Positions 17,573-26,807 of a stretch of 64,000 nt of DNA are shown here, piece after piece (the first letter of the stretch is position 1; each line of letters starts with the position of its first letter). Source of the DNA: Sphingopyxis italica. GTDB taxonomy: Bacteria > Pseudomonadota > Alphaproteobacteria > Sphingomonadales > Sphingomonadaceae. Location of the stretch: positions 310,001-374,000 of the forward strand of contig NZ_JAATIT010000004.1 of the NCBI RefSeq assembly GCF_011926545.1, written 5' to 3'. Position numbers and translations under genes: made by a program. Below the pieces are notes generated by a model, which was not told the origin of the DNA, ran no database searches, and saw only the letters and a program-made list of their open reading frames with translations.

Positions 17573-18295
17573 ATGGCACGCATCGCAATCGTCACCGGCG
17601 GCAGCCGCGGCATCGGGGAAGCGATTTCGCTGAAACTGAAGGAACAGGGCGTCACCGTCGTCGCCAACTATGCCGGCAATGACGAAAAGGCGCGCGCGTT
17701 CACCGACCGGACCGGTATCGCCGCGCGCAAATGGGACGTCGGCGACCATCGGGCGTGCCTCGACAATTGCGCGCGCATCGCCGAAGAATTCGGCGCGGTC
17801 GACATCGTCGTCAACAACGCCGGCATCACCCGCGACGGCACGCTCGCGCGCATGAGCTATGACGATTGGGACGATGTCATGCGCGTCAACCTCGGCGGCT
17901 GCTTCAACATGGCGAAGGCCTGCTTTGGCGGCATGGTCGAGCGCGGCTGGGGCCGCATCGTCAACATCGGCTCGATCAACGGACAGGCGGGCCAGTACGG
18001 CCAGGTCAATTACGCCGCCGCCAAGTCGGGCATCCATGGCTTCACCAAGGCGCTGGCGCAGGAAGGCGCCAAAAAGGGCGTCACGGTGAACGCGATCGCG
18101 CCGGGCTATATCGACACCGACATGGTCGCCGCGGTCCCGGCGCCGGTGCTCGAAAAGATCGTCGCGAAAATCCCGGTCGGCCGGTTGGGCCAGGCCGACG
18201 AGATCGCACGCGGGGTCGCCTTCCTGTGCAGCGAGGACGCTGGGTTCGTGACGGGCTCGACGATGTCGATCAATGGCGGACAGCATATGTATTGA
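17573..18295 (+). CDS. phaB: Acetoacetyl-CoA reductase
   Basis: NADPH-dependent short-chain dehydrogenase reducing acetoacetyl-CoA to (R)-3-hydroxybutyryl-CoA for polyhydroxyalkanoate synthesis. 240 residues. TGGSRGIG (8-15) binds the cofactor, NNAGITRDGT (81-90) follows, and the catalytic Ser134, Tyr147 and Lys151 are in NIGSINGQAGQYGQVNYAAAK. PGYIDTDMVAAV after the catalytic site and the C-terminal SINGGQHMY fit PhaB rather than FabG. The synthase phaC is not in the window, so the gene is not in a pha operon here. Confidence 0.92.
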   Translation: MARIAIVTGGSRGIGEAISLKLKEQGVTVVANYAGNDEKARAFTDRTGIAARKWDVGDHRACLDNCARIAEEFGAVDIVVNNAGITRDGTLARMSYDDWDDVMRVNLGGCFNMAKACFGGMVERGWGRIVNIGSINGQAGQYGQVNYAAAKSGIHGFTKALAQEGAKKGVTVNAIAPGYIDTDMVAAVPAPVLEKIVAKIPVGRLGQADEIARGVAFLCSEDAGFVTGSTMSINGGQHMY

Positions 18296-18316
18296 CGGGC
18301 CGAGGGCGCTAGCGAT

Positions 18317-18338
18317 GCCGTTCGCGCCAGCGAACGGC
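18317..18338 (+). terminator. Hairpin downstream of phaB
   Basis: Perfect 9-bp stem GCCGTTCGC-GCCA-GCGAACGGC, 21 bp past the phaB stop. There is no T-run, so it may be a factor-dependent terminator, an RNA-protecting stem or part of a repeat. The rest of this 164-bp gap has further short GC-rich palindromes. Confidence 0.5.
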
Positions 18339-18459
18339 GAGCTGGCAACCGGTGGCGAAGCCACGGCCCGACACGGCCAGCGGGGCGGCCGGTCCTCAAG
18401 GCCGGCCGAACCCGTCTGACGGCAGGCGGCGGCTTTGCCGTCGCCCCACCAGGCTGCGC

Positions 18460-19203
18460 CTACTCCACCGTCACCCCCACCACCCGCCAGCTCCCGCCTT
18501 CGCGTACCAGAGACAGCGTCTCGATCGCCTCCGCCTTGTTCGCATAATCGGTGCGAAACTTGATCATCTGATAGCCATAGGGCGGCGCGGGCACCGTCTC
18601 TTCGCTGACCAGTACCCGCGACTTCACCGCCCCCAGCGGCCCCTGCACCTGCTGCGCCACCCGGCTCCAGGTCTGGGCCGTGTTGAGCGCCTTGAACGAC
18701 TGTCCCGTCGCCTCCCAGCTCGCGTTCCAGTCGCCCTTGTCGACCAGCGCGAGCCAGTCGCGCGCCGCCGCGACCGCGGCGCTGTCCGCGGGGACGGTAG
18801 GGGGCGCCGCGGCGGGCGTATCGGCGCTTCCCGACATCGAAGCGAAAGCGAGCAGGGCAAGACTGAACGACATGAACAAACCTCCGGCAATCCAGCCGGA
18901 CGGCCGCCCCATGCGGCGCGTCTCGGCGGGTGCCGTCATCTCTTCCATGCCGGGGGCGGCCGCGGCTTCCCCCAAAGCCTTGTCCCTCAATATTTCGGGG
19001 TGCGGACCCTCGATCGCGCGCAATTGCCGCGCCGCATCGCGGCTGCTGGAGGCCGACATCTTGCGCCGCGCATCGCGCAGCCGCTCGTTGATCGTATGCA
19101 CCGAAAGGCCCAGGTGGCGCGCCATCGATTTCGCGTCATGGCCATCGACCAGCAGGCGCAGGCTTTCCTTTTCCTTTTCGGTGAGCGCCTGAATTCCTGT
19201 CAT
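18460..19203 (-). CDS. LuxR-type HTH, membrane helix and DUF4019 protein
   Basis: 247 residues from ATG 19203 (MTGIQALTEKEKESLRLL); the open frame extends 24 codons further without homology support. Residues 5-60 are a LuxR/GerE helix-turn-helix (DAKSMARHLGLSVHTINERLRDARRKM). A single membrane helix lies at about 103-123 (GWIAGGLFMSFSLALLAF), and a DUF4019 domain at about 140-247 (DWLALVDKGDWNASWEATGQSFK to GSWRVVGVTVE). The layout implies DNA binding inside and a sensor domain in the periplasm, as in ToxR-type one-component regulators. Signal and targets unknown. Confidence 0.85.
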   Translation of the reverse strand: MTGIQALTEKEKESLRLLVDGHDAKSMARHLGLSVHTINERLRDARRKMSASSSRDAARQLRAIEGPHPEILRDKALGEAAAAPGMEEMTAPAETRRMGRPSGWIAGGLFMSFSLALLAFASMSGSADTPAAAPPTVPADSAAVAAARDWLALVDKGDWNASWEATGQSFKALNTAQTWSRVAQQVQGPLGAVKSRVLVSEETVPAPPYGYQMIKFRTDYANKAEAIETLSLVREGGSWRVVGVTVE

Positions 19204-19319
19204 CTTGGCCTGCCTGCATTTGCGCCGGATCGGTCCGCCATATTTACGAAGCGCTCCGGCGGCGATCCACCCCAAATAAATCGTGTCGGCATCATGGAAA
19301 AAGCTTGTAAGCCGCCACG

Positions 19320-19565
19320 ATGGGCCGATCCTATCATCCTCCGGTCAAACGTTCGGTGACGATCGCGGGCCATCCGACCTCGATCAGCCTCGAGCCGATG
19401 TTCTGGGACGCGCTCGAAGCCGAAGCCGCGCGGCAGGGCCTGCCTGTCAACGCGCTGGTCGCGCGGATCGACGTCGAGCGGATGGAGGCGGACGATCCGC
19501 CGAACCTTACATCGGCGATCCGGCAATGGCTGTGGCAGCACCGGCCCGATCAGATGGCGCCGTAG
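19320..19565 (+). CDS. Ribbon-helix-helix domain protein
   Basis: 81 residues. VKRSVTIAGHPTSISLEPMFWDALEAEAARQGLPVNALVARID matches the RHH_4 group: a basic beta strand, two helices, and the SISLEP motif typical of these short alphaproteobacterial proteins. Presumed DNA-binding dimer, target unknown. It is divergent from the LuxR-type regulator, with 116 bp between the two starts, and its last 16 bases overlap the 3' end of the convergent ATP-grasp gene. Confidence 0.85.
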   Translation: MGRSYHPPVKRSVTIAGHPTSISLEPMFWDALEAEAARQGLPVNALVARIDVERMEADDPPNLTSAIRQWLWQHRPDQMAP

Positions 19566-20407
19566 ACCGCCGATCCGAACGCCGCGCCCTTGTCGGGCGC
19601 GTGGTGCAGGAACAGCGAGGGCTCGATCAGTTCGAGCTCCATGATGTGGAGGCTACCCACCGCATCGCCGACCATGTCGACGCGGGCATAGACCGGCGGC
19701 GCGGGCACGGCGCCCAGAGCCTGCGCCGCAAGGATCCGCGCGGCATCGCTCGCATCCCATGGTGTCTCGCGGCCGCCGAACTGCTCCTGCACGCGAAAAT
19801 CGCCCGACGCCGGACGCTTGACGATCGCATGGCTGAACCGGCCGGCGAAGAAGAAGAGCGAATATTCGCCGTCGGTGAGGATGCCCGGCATCAGCGGCTG
19901 CACAAGCCGCCGCTGGCCGAGCGCATCGGCGGGGATCGCCGCGCCCGGCATGATGCGATGCGTCCCGTCGGCGCCGCCCGAGATCGCGGGCTTGATCACG
20001 ACCTCGTCGGTAGCCAGCTCCGCCATCGCCTCGGCAAGGCTCGCGTCGTCGAGCGCCGCGACCTCGACCGTCGGCACGATCGCGACGCCCTTTGTGCCGA
20101 GTTCGGCCAGATAGGCTTTGTCGCTGTTCCAGCGCAGCACCGGCACCGGATTGACCACTGGCAGGGCGTCGGCCTCCAGCCGGCCCAGCAGCGCGTACCA
20201 GGCCGCGACATCGCGCTGATAGCCCCACGCGAAGAGCGGGAGGACAAGATCATAGCCCGACAGGTCGCCCGGATCGGTCCACACGCGCTGCTCGACGATC
20301 AGCCCGGCCGCGGTCAGCGCCGCCGCCTTGCGAGCAAAGGCGGGCTGCCACTTTTCATCATAATCGGGCGCCGGGACGAGGATCGCGACGCGCGGCTGAA
20401 AAGGCAT
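19550..20407 (-). CDS. ATP-grasp (glutathione synthetase/RimK-like) protein
   Basis: 285 residues from ATG 20407 (MPFQPRVAILVPAPDYDEKW); the upstream part of the open frame only translates an inverted repeat. DEVVIKPAISGGADGTHRI (about 155-173) is the ATP-grasp lysine/glycine loop, LVQPLMPGILTDGEYSLFFFAGRFSHAIVKRP the central strand pair, and ARVDMVGDAVGSLHIMELELIEPSLFL the metal-binding end. Relatives include DcsG and glutathione synthetase-like ligases, so it probably joins a carboxylate to an amine or thiol; the substrate is unknown. Confidence 0.87.
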   Translation of the reverse strand: MPFQPRVAILVPAPDYDEKWQPAFARKAAALTAAGLIVEQRVWTDPGDLSGYDLVLPLFAWGYQRDVAAWYALLGRLEADALPVVNPVPVLRWNSDKAYLAELGTKGVAIVPTVEVAALDDASLAEAMAELATDEVVIKPAISGGADGTHRIMPGAAIPADALGQRRLVQPLMPGILTDGEYSLFFFAGRFSHAIVKRPASGDFRVQEQFGGRETPWDASDAARILAAQALGAVPAPPVYARVDMVGDAVGSLHIMELELIEPSLFLHHAPDKGAAFGSAVYGAI

Positions 20408-20421
20408 TTTCGTCTCCGACC

Positions 20422-20503
20422 CGGCTCCGGCCCGCTCCCCCGCCCAGCCTCCCGATCCAGGATATTCTGTTGGGAGGCTGGGCGGGGGAGCGGGCCGGAG
20501 CCG
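20422..20503. repeat. Perfect 32-bp inverted repeat with 18-nt loop
   Basis: Arms 20422-20453 and 20472-20503 are exact reverse complements (CCGGCTCCGGCCCGCTCCCC... at the left end). It fills most of the 103-bp gap between the glutamate dehydrogenase gene and the ATP-grasp gene, both on the minus strand. TTTT follows it only in the plus direction, so it is not a standard terminator for the minus-strand genes. Confidence 0.9.
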
Positions 20504-20510
20504 TTTTAAA

Positions 20511-23500
20511 TCAACGCCCCAGCAATCCGCGCGCCTGTCCCGCGATATGCGACAGCATCGCGCCATTGGGGTTCGGGATCATCCGCGCCCGGTCGACGGT
20601 GCTGCGGAACTGCTCGACCCGGGGCGCATGGTCGGCGAGCCACATGGTGACCGCCGCGTCGAGATCGCCCTTCGGCAACTGGCCGAGGAAGGCCAGCCGC
20701 ATCTGCTGGAAATCGCGCGCCAGGCTGTTGACGAGCAGGCGTTCCCACGGGTCGGCGGGGCTCATATGCGCCGCCAGCGTCTGCGCCCAGTCGAGCCCCA
20801 GCGCTTCGCCCAGATGGGTGAAGGCGCGCGTCACCGCGACCTCGTCGTCGCCGCGCCGTTCGGCAAGGTCGACGATGCCGATCGCGCCGTCGGTCTTGAA
20901 CAAGCGCACGACCGCGGCGGTCAGCGTCTCGGGCGCCCCGGCGTCGAGCAATTGCTGTGCGAGCATGTCCCACTGGCGCTTGACCGACGGGCTGAGCAGC
21001 GCGTCGACGCCGGCGGTCAGGCGATCGACCCCCGGCTCGAGCCGCGCGACGACAGGCCCCGGCTGCGAAAGGCTTTGGGTGACGCGCAGCAGGTCGGCCA
21101 TCTGCGAGGTCATCGCCGACGACGCCTGTGCAAAGAGCGACAGGCGAACGCCTTCATCGATCTTCGCGGCGTCCAGCGCCTCCCAGATCGCCGGCATTTC
21201 GAGCAATCGCTCGACCGCGACGAACGCCGCGGCGATGTCGCCGAGCGCACAGCCTTCCTCTTCGACCAGCTCGAACGGATGGACGATGCCCATGCGGTTG
21301 ATGATGCGGTTCGCGATCTTCGTCGCGATGATTTCGCGGCGCAGCTGATGATCGGCGATGGCAGTCGCGAAATCGCGCTGCATCTCGTCGGGGAAAGCCG
21401 CGGCGAGGTCGCTGCCAAGCGCCGGATCGTTCGGCAGGTCGCTATTCTCGATCGCATCCTGCAAGGCGAGCTTGGCGGTCGACAGCAGCACTGCGAGTTC
21501 GGGCCGCGTCAGCCCGCGTCCTTCGCCCGCGCGGCGCATCAGCTCGTCGTTCGCCGCCAGCCCCTCGACCTTGCGGTCGAGCCGGCCCGCGCCCTCGAAC
21601 GTCTCCATGATCCGCACCAGCGACGGCACCGCGGCCGACCCGCCCTTTTCGGCGATCGACAGCGCGAGCGCCTGCAACCGATTATCCTCGAGCACCAGCT
21701 CCGCCACATTGTCGGTCATCCGCACGAGCAGCGCGTCGCGATCTTCCTGATTCAACCGCCCTTCGGTCATCTCGCGGTTCAATGCGATCTTGATGTTGAC
21801 CTCGTTATCCGAGCAGTCGACGCCGGCGCTATTGTCGATGAAGTCGGCGTTGATCCGCCCGCCCTTCGCCGCGAAGGCGATGCGCGCCGCCTGCGTGACG
21901 CCCAGGTTCGCGCCCTCGCCGACCGCCTTGACGCGCAGATCCTCGGCATCGACGCGCAGCGCGTCGTTCGCGGGGTCGCCGACTTCGGCGTTATTCTGGC
22001 TCGCCGCCTTCACATAGGTGCCGATGCCGCCGAACCAGAGCAGGTCGACCGGCGCCTTCAGGATCGCCGAGATCAGCGAGCTCGGGTCGATTTCGGACAC
22101 CGACAGGCCGAGCAGCGCCTGCACATCCGCGCTCAAGGGGATGCTCTTCTGGCTGCGCGGGAAGATGCCGCCGCCCTTCGAGATCAGCTTGGCGTCATAA
22201 TCGGCCCAGGACGAGCGCGGCAGGTTGAACATCCGCTCGCGTTCCTTCCAGCTTTTCGCCGGATCGGGATCGGGGTCGAGGAAGATGTGGCGATGGTCGA
22301 ACGCGGCGGTCAGCTGGATCGCCTTCGACAGCAGCATGCCGTTGCCGAACACGTCGCCCGACATATCGCCGCAGCCGACGACGCGGATGCTGTCGGTCTG
22401 CACGTCGACGCCCATTTCGGCGAAGTGGCGCTGGACCGAAAGCCACGCGCCCTTGGCGGTGATCCCCATCGCCTTGTGATCATAGCCGTTCGACCCGCCG
22501 CTCGCGAAGGCGTCGCCGAGCCAGAAGTCGCGCTCCATCGCCAATCCATTGGCGACGTCGGAGAAGGTCGCGGTGCCCTTGTCGGCGGCGACGACGAAAT
22601 AAGGATCGTCGCCGTCGAGGATCGCCACGCCCTTCGGATGCACGACCTTGCCGCCGACCAGATTGTCGGTGATCGACAGCAAAGAGCGGATGAAGATGCG
22701 ATAGCATTCGGTGCCTTCGGCGAACCAGGCATCGCGGTCGAGCGATACGTCGGGCAGCGCCTTGGGATAGAAACCGCCCTTCGCGCCGGTCGGCACGATG
22801 ACGGCGTTCTTGACGCGCTGCGCCTTCATCAGCCCGAGGATTTCCGTACGGAAGTCGTCGCGGCGATCGGACCAGCGCAGCCCGCCGCGCGCGACCGGGC
22901 CGGCGCGCAGGTGAATGCCCTCGACGCGCGGCGAATAGACCCACACTTCGCGCCACGGCAGCGGCTTGGGCAGGCCGGGAACCTGGGCGCTGTCGATCTT
23001 GAACGCGAGTGCTTCCTCGGCGGCGGGCGCGAAGGCGTTGGTGCGCAGCGTCGCGCCGATCACCGCATGGAACAGGCGCAGGATCCGGTCTTCGTCGATC
23101 GATTTGATGTCGGCAAAGCCCGCGAGAATATCGGCTTCGAGCGCTTCGGCGCGCTTCGCGTCGCGCGCTTTGGGGTCGTGGAGCGCGCGGAACCGCTCGA
23201 TGAGCGCGGCGGTGAGCGCGGGCGCGTGGCGCAGCGCGCTGACCACCGTGTCCATGCCATAGGCCGAGCCGCCCTGCCGCAGGTAACGGAACCAGGCGCG
23301 CAGCCACACGATCGCGCGCGGGTCGGTCTGGTTGGTGAGCACGAGTTCGTTGAACGCGTCATTCTCGGCGCGGCCATCGAGCACCGCGACGATCGCGGTT
23401 TCGAGCACCTCGGCATGGGGGAGCAGCGACAGCTCGTCGACATTGGCGGGCAGGCGCAGCGTGAAATCATGGATCACGATCGCCGGCTCGTCTTCGCCCT

Positions 23501-25229
23501 CGGCGCCGGGCGCGCGGGTCTGGCCGAGCGTGGTCGGGATTTCCTCGAGCACCTCGAAGCCGAAATGTTCGAGCGCGGGGACGACATCGGACAGCGCGAG
23601 CGGGCCGACGGCGCTATAGACCTTGAGCCGCAGCCGGTCGTCGCCGTCGAGGCTCTTGCGCGCGAGGCGGACGCTGCGCGGATTGTCGGCATCAAGATCG
23701 CGCAGCCGCAAAATGTCGCGCGCGGCTTCCTCGGGATTGTAGAGGTTGCGGTAGTTGGGCGGGAAAGTCGGCGCGAAGCGCGCCGCGAGCGCCGCCGCGC
23801 GCCCCGGGTCGCCGCGCTTGGCCAGCGCCGCCTCGACCTCGGGCTGCCAGCCGCGCACCATCTGTTCGAGCTGCGCGCCCAGCGTCTCGGTGTCCGGCAC
23901 AACGCCACCGCTTCTGAGGTCGAGCGTATAGCGCAGCAGCGCCGCGCCGCCGTCTTCGAGCACCATCGTCCAGCCGATGACGCCCGCCTTCGCTTCGCGC
24001 ACCAGCAGGCTTTCGACCGCCAGGCGGCGGCCGGTCGACACTTCGTCGCGCGGCAGCCAGACAAAGGCGAACAGGTGGCGGCCGAGCGCGCTCTGCACCG
24101 TCACCACCTTCGGCCGCGGCCGGTCGGTGATCGACATCGAGGTGAGCACCAGCTCTTCGAGCGACGCCGCATCGAACGCGATCAGCAGGTCGTGCGGCAG
24201 CGCGGTGAGCGCATGCGCGAGCGCCTTGCCCGCGTGGCCCGTCGGATCGAAGCCGAATTTCGCCATCAGGGCTGCAAGCTGCGCGCGCAGCACCGGCACC
24301 TTGGCGGGCGGGGTCGACAGCGCCTGGCTCGTCCACAGACCGGCGTGGATCGACAGGCGTTCGACCTTTTTGCCTTTGAGTTCAGGGACGACGACGAGGT
24401 CGAGCAGCACGCGGCGATGCACCGACGACAGCCGGTTCGACTTGATCAACAGCGGGGTGTGCCCGCCCTTGTCGAACCAGGCGAAGGCCGCTTCGAGCGC
24501 GGCGGGTGAGAGCAGCTGTCCGTCGGCGCTTTCGCTGATGCCCAGCGGATCCTGCACATCGCCGCCGCGCGTGCGCCATTCATGGCCGAGCTGGGTCATC
24601 GACCCGCCCTCGAACCAGCGCAGCAGCTCGGCGCCTTCGCCCTCGACGCGCATCGCGGCGTCGGCGAGCATCGCGGCGCGCATCGCCCGCCAGTCGCGCA
24701 CCGCGGCGCGCACATCGCGCAGCGCCGCTTCGAGCCCGTCGAGCAGGCGCCGGCGCGCGCGCGCGTCGCCGCGCTCGAGCTCCATATAGATCACCGACTC
24801 GCGCGTTCCGCCTTCGCCCGCTTCCTGCAAATGTCCCTTCGCATCGCGCTTCACGGTCACGACGGGGTGGAGGATGCGGTGGACGGCCAGCCCTTGCGCC
24901 GCGACCGCCTGCGACGTCGAATCGACGAGGAAGGGCATATCGTCGTTGATGATGACCAGCCGCATCCGGCGGTCGGTGCCGTCGGCGGCGATCGGTTCGA
25001 GCAGCAGCGCCGGCGTCTCGGCGGTGCGGTCGAGCGCGGCGCGCGCGGCGAACTGGCCCGCGTCGGTCAGCGCCGCCTTGTCCATATCGTCGCCTTCGCC
25101 CGGCAGCGCACTGCCGGCGAGCGCGGCCAGATAGGCGGCGGCGACTTTCGGAGGAATTTTGACGGTGGAGGGGGTCGGCGTGTCCGTTTCCGGCGTGTCG
25201 GACAGTTTCTGAGACATAAAAGGCAGCAT
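20511..25229 (-). CDS. NAD-specific glutamate dehydrogenase, large type
   Basis: Deaminates glutamate to 2-oxoglutarate, used mainly for catabolism. 1572 residues, the size of the roughly 180-kDa bacterial GDH class. The long N-terminal half carries the regulatory ACT-like domains. The catalytic core includes GGLRWSDRRDDFRTEILGLMKAQ, PTGAKGGFYPKALPD, GGSNGYDHKAMGITAKGAWLSV and VGCGDMSGDVFGNGMLLS (about 800-1000). A second in-frame ATG at 25217 (MSQKL) is equally possible as the start. Probably single-gene, followed by the large inverted repeat. Confidence 0.96.
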   Translation of the reverse strand: MLPFMSQKLSDTPETDTPTPSTVKIPPKVAAAYLAALAGSALPGEGDDMDKAALTDAGQFAARAALDRTAETPALLLEPIAADGTDRRMRLVIINDDMPFLVDSTSQAVAAQGLAVHRILHPVVTVKRDAKGHLQEAGEGGTRESVIYMELERGDARARRRLLDGLEAALRDVRAAVRDWRAMRAAMLADAAMRVEGEGAELLRWFEGGSMTQLGHEWRTRGGDVQDPLGISESADGQLLSPAALEAAFAWFDKGGHTPLLIKSNRLSSVHRRVLLDLVVVPELKGKKVERLSIHAGLWTSQALSTPPAKVPVLRAQLAALMAKFGFDPTGHAGKALAHALTALPHDLLIAFDAASLEELVLTSMSITDRPRPKVVTVQSALGRHLFAFVWLPRDEVSTGRRLAVESLLVREAKAGVIGWTMVLEDGGAALLRYTLDLRSGGVVPDTETLGAQLEQMVRGWQPEVEAALAKRGDPGRAAALAARFAPTFPPNYRNLYNPEEAARDILRLRDLDADNPRSVRLARKSLDGDDRLRLKVYSAVGPLALSDVVPALEHFGFEVLEEIPTTLGQTRAPGAEGEDEPAIVIHDFTLRLPANVDELSLLPHAEVLETAIVAVLDGRAENDAFNELVLTNQTDPRAIVWLRAWFRYLRQGGSAYGMDTVVSALRHAPALTAALIERFRALHDPKARDAKRAEALEADILAGFADIKSIDEDRILRLFHAVIGATLRTNAFAPAAEEALAFKIDSAQVPGLPKPLPWREVWVYSPRVEGIHLRAGPVARGGLRWSDRRDDFRTEILGLMKAQRVKNAVIVPTGAKGGFYPKALPDVSLDRDAWFAEGTECYRIFIRSLLSITDNLVGGKVVHPKGVAILDGDDPYFVVAADKGTATFSDVANGLAMERDFWLGDAFASGGSNGYDHKAMGITAKGAWLSVQRHFAEMGVDVQTDSIRVVGCGDMSGDVFGNGMLLSKAIQLTAAFDHRHIFLDPDPDPAKSWKERERMFNLPRSSWADYDAKLISKGGGIFPRSQKSIPLSADVQALLGLSVSEIDPSSLISAILKAPVDLLWFGGIGTYVKAASQNNAEVGDPANDALRVDAEDLRVKAVGEGANLGVTQAARIAFAAKGGRINADFIDNSAGVDCSDNEVNIKIALNREMTEGRLNQEDRDALLVRMTDNVAELVLEDNRLQALALSIAEKGGSAAVPSLVRIMETFEGAGRLDRKVEGLAANDELMRRAGEGRGLTRPELAVLLSTAKLALQDAIENSDLPNDPALGSDLAAAFPDEMQRDFATAIADHQLRREIIATKIANRIINRMGIVHPFELVEEEGCALGDIAAAFVAVERLLEMPAIWEALDAAKIDEGVRLSLFAQASSAMTSQMADLLRVTQSLSQPGPVVARLEPGVDRLTAGVDALLSPSVKRQWDMLAQQLLDAGAPETLTAAVVRLFKTDGAIGIVDLAERRGDDEVAVTRAFTHLGEALGLDWAQTLAAHMSPADPWERLLVNSLARDFQQMRLAFLGQLPKGDLDAAVTMWLADHAPRVEQFRSTVDRARMIPNPNGAMLSHIAGQARGLLGR

Positions 25230-25395
25230 CCCGAACCAAAAGAGGGGGATCCCAGCCGACGATCGGCGGGGGTCCGTTCGCTGCCCTCCCTATGCGCCTG
25301 TGCAGCGCGCGGCTCAAGGCCTCGTTCGGGCCCCGCGTAAAAATATTTCAATTTTGGGGTTGTCTGTTGCGTGAACGCTCTCAGCCGTTCGGCGG

Positions 25396-26721
25396 TCAGG
25401 CGCCGGGCGTGATTGCGATCGCCTTCTTCGCGAGCTTCGCGACCAGCGCCGGATCGTCGGCCGCCTTGGCGACGATGCCGATATGGCCGCCGGGCATCGC
25501 GCGCGCGATCAGCACGACGAATTCGGCGTCGCCGGCATCATGCTCCAGGATCAGCGCGGGCTGCGCGCGGCGCAGCACTTCGAGCTTCTCGTCTTTGCGC
25601 TCGGAACCATCGACGGGCTTGCGGCGCGCGCGCGTATCCTTGACCAGACCCTTGAGCCCGCCCGGATAGCGATCGAGATAGCCGGCGAGGGCGCCGCGAC
25701 GGAGGCCTTCCTCTTTGGCATGACCGAGGACGCAGGCATATTCGGCGAGACGCGTCTTGTCATAGGCGGCGCCGAAGACCAGTTTGACGACCGGCGTCAT
25801 CGGCGCGCGATCCTGCACCGCCAGCCCGGCGTCGTCGAGCAGCGCGGCAAAGGCGTCGGGCTGTTCCTCGGCCGCCAGCGCGAAATCCCACGCCTTGCCG
25901 ACCGCCTGATAGAGCGCGCCGCGGCTGCGGCTGTCGGCGGCGCTCGCCCGCTCGGCGGTTTCGCGCGCGAGCGCGAGCCAGTCGGCAAGCTCGGCATCCG
26001 CGCTTGGGTCGATCGGTGCTTCATCACCCGCAGAAATATCGGCAAAAGCACCGTCGCCGTCGCGCAGCGCGGCAAAGCCGGGAGCGACGTCGTCGTCCAG
26101 ATGCTCCGAGTCGGGACCGTCGGCCCACACCGGCACCGGCGCGGTCAGCGGCGCGGCGCTGCGCAGCGCCTGTTCGACCGACAATTGCAGTTCCTCGGCC
26201 TGATCGGCGGGGGCCGCTTCCTTCCAGTTGATCACGCCCATGATGAAATCGATCGTGTCGTCGTCGGACGAAAAGGGCAGCAATATGCCGCGATACATGA
26301 TCGTGACGCCGCGATCGCTCTCATACTCGGCCTCGAAGCCGATTGGGGCGCGGTTGGCGATGATCTGCAGATAATGGTCGGTCAGCCGCGACAGCAGCGA
26401 ACGCCCGGGAATCTGGCTGATATAATGGACGTCCTCGTCGATCTGCGACTCGGCGCGAAGCGTATCGCCGATATAGGCGAGGCCCGGATTTTCGACCCCG
26501 GCGGTGAAATCGAGCAGAACCGAATAAGCTCCGAAATCGGCGCCCTCCAGGTCGAGATCCTCGACCGAGGGGTAAGCGCGGTCGGCGAGCAGCGAGGCCC
26601 AGTAATTATAGGCCCTGACCTGCATCCGCCGTTCGTCGACGCCGACCGACGCGGGCGCATCGATCGCCCCATCTTCCTGGTCGTGGCTGCCCGAAAGCAG
26701 TCCGCGCATGCTGTCCATCAT
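25396..26721 (-). CDS. PAS-like domain protein of unknown function
   Basis: 441 residues, soluble. The segment VRAYNYWASLLADRAYPSVEDLDLEG through FIMGVINWKE (about 35-165) resembles the PAS_5 family, in which a W/Y-rich start, D-x-L, LL-D-F and G-x-x-L marks recur. An acidic linker follows (about 190-245), then a helical part and a C-terminal region (EFVVLIARAMPGGHIGIVAKAADD). No kinase, cyclase or HTH output domain is visible. It precedes the glutamate dehydrogenase gene on the same strand by 166 bp, so co-transcription is possible but unproven. Confidence 0.7.
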   Translation of the reverse strand: MMDSMRGLLSGSHDQEDGAIDAPASVGVDERRMQVRAYNYWASLLADRAYPSVEDLDLEGADFGAYSVLLDFTAGVENPGLAYIGDTLRAESQIDEDVHYISQIPGRSLLSRLTDHYLQIIANRAPIGFEAEYESDRGVTIMYRGILLPFSSDDDTIDFIMGVINWKEAAPADQAEELQLSVEQALRSAAPLTAPVPVWADGPDSEHLDDDVAPGFAALRDGDGAFADISAGDEAPIDPSADAELADWLALARETAERASAADSRSRGALYQAVGKAWDFALAAEEQPDAFAALLDDAGLAVQDRAPMTPVVKLVFGAAYDKTRLAEYACVLGHAKEEGLRRGALAGYLDRYPGGLKGLVKDTRARRKPVDGSERKDEKLEVLRRAQPALILEHDAGDAEFVVLIARAMPGGHIGIVAKAADDPALVAKLAKKAIAITPGA

Positions 26722-26807
26722 TCATCCCCAGTCGCAAACTTAGGACGATGTCATGCACCCGGACTGGTAAAGGCGGCGTAAACGATGCTGAACGGCAGGG
26801 GGCCACC

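Noticed and set aside
20547..24509. 1320-residue open frame antisense to glutamate dehydrogenase
   Set aside because: It mirrors the GC-rich codon pattern of the sense gene, lacks recognisable motifs, and the sense gene is a complete, well-known enzyme.
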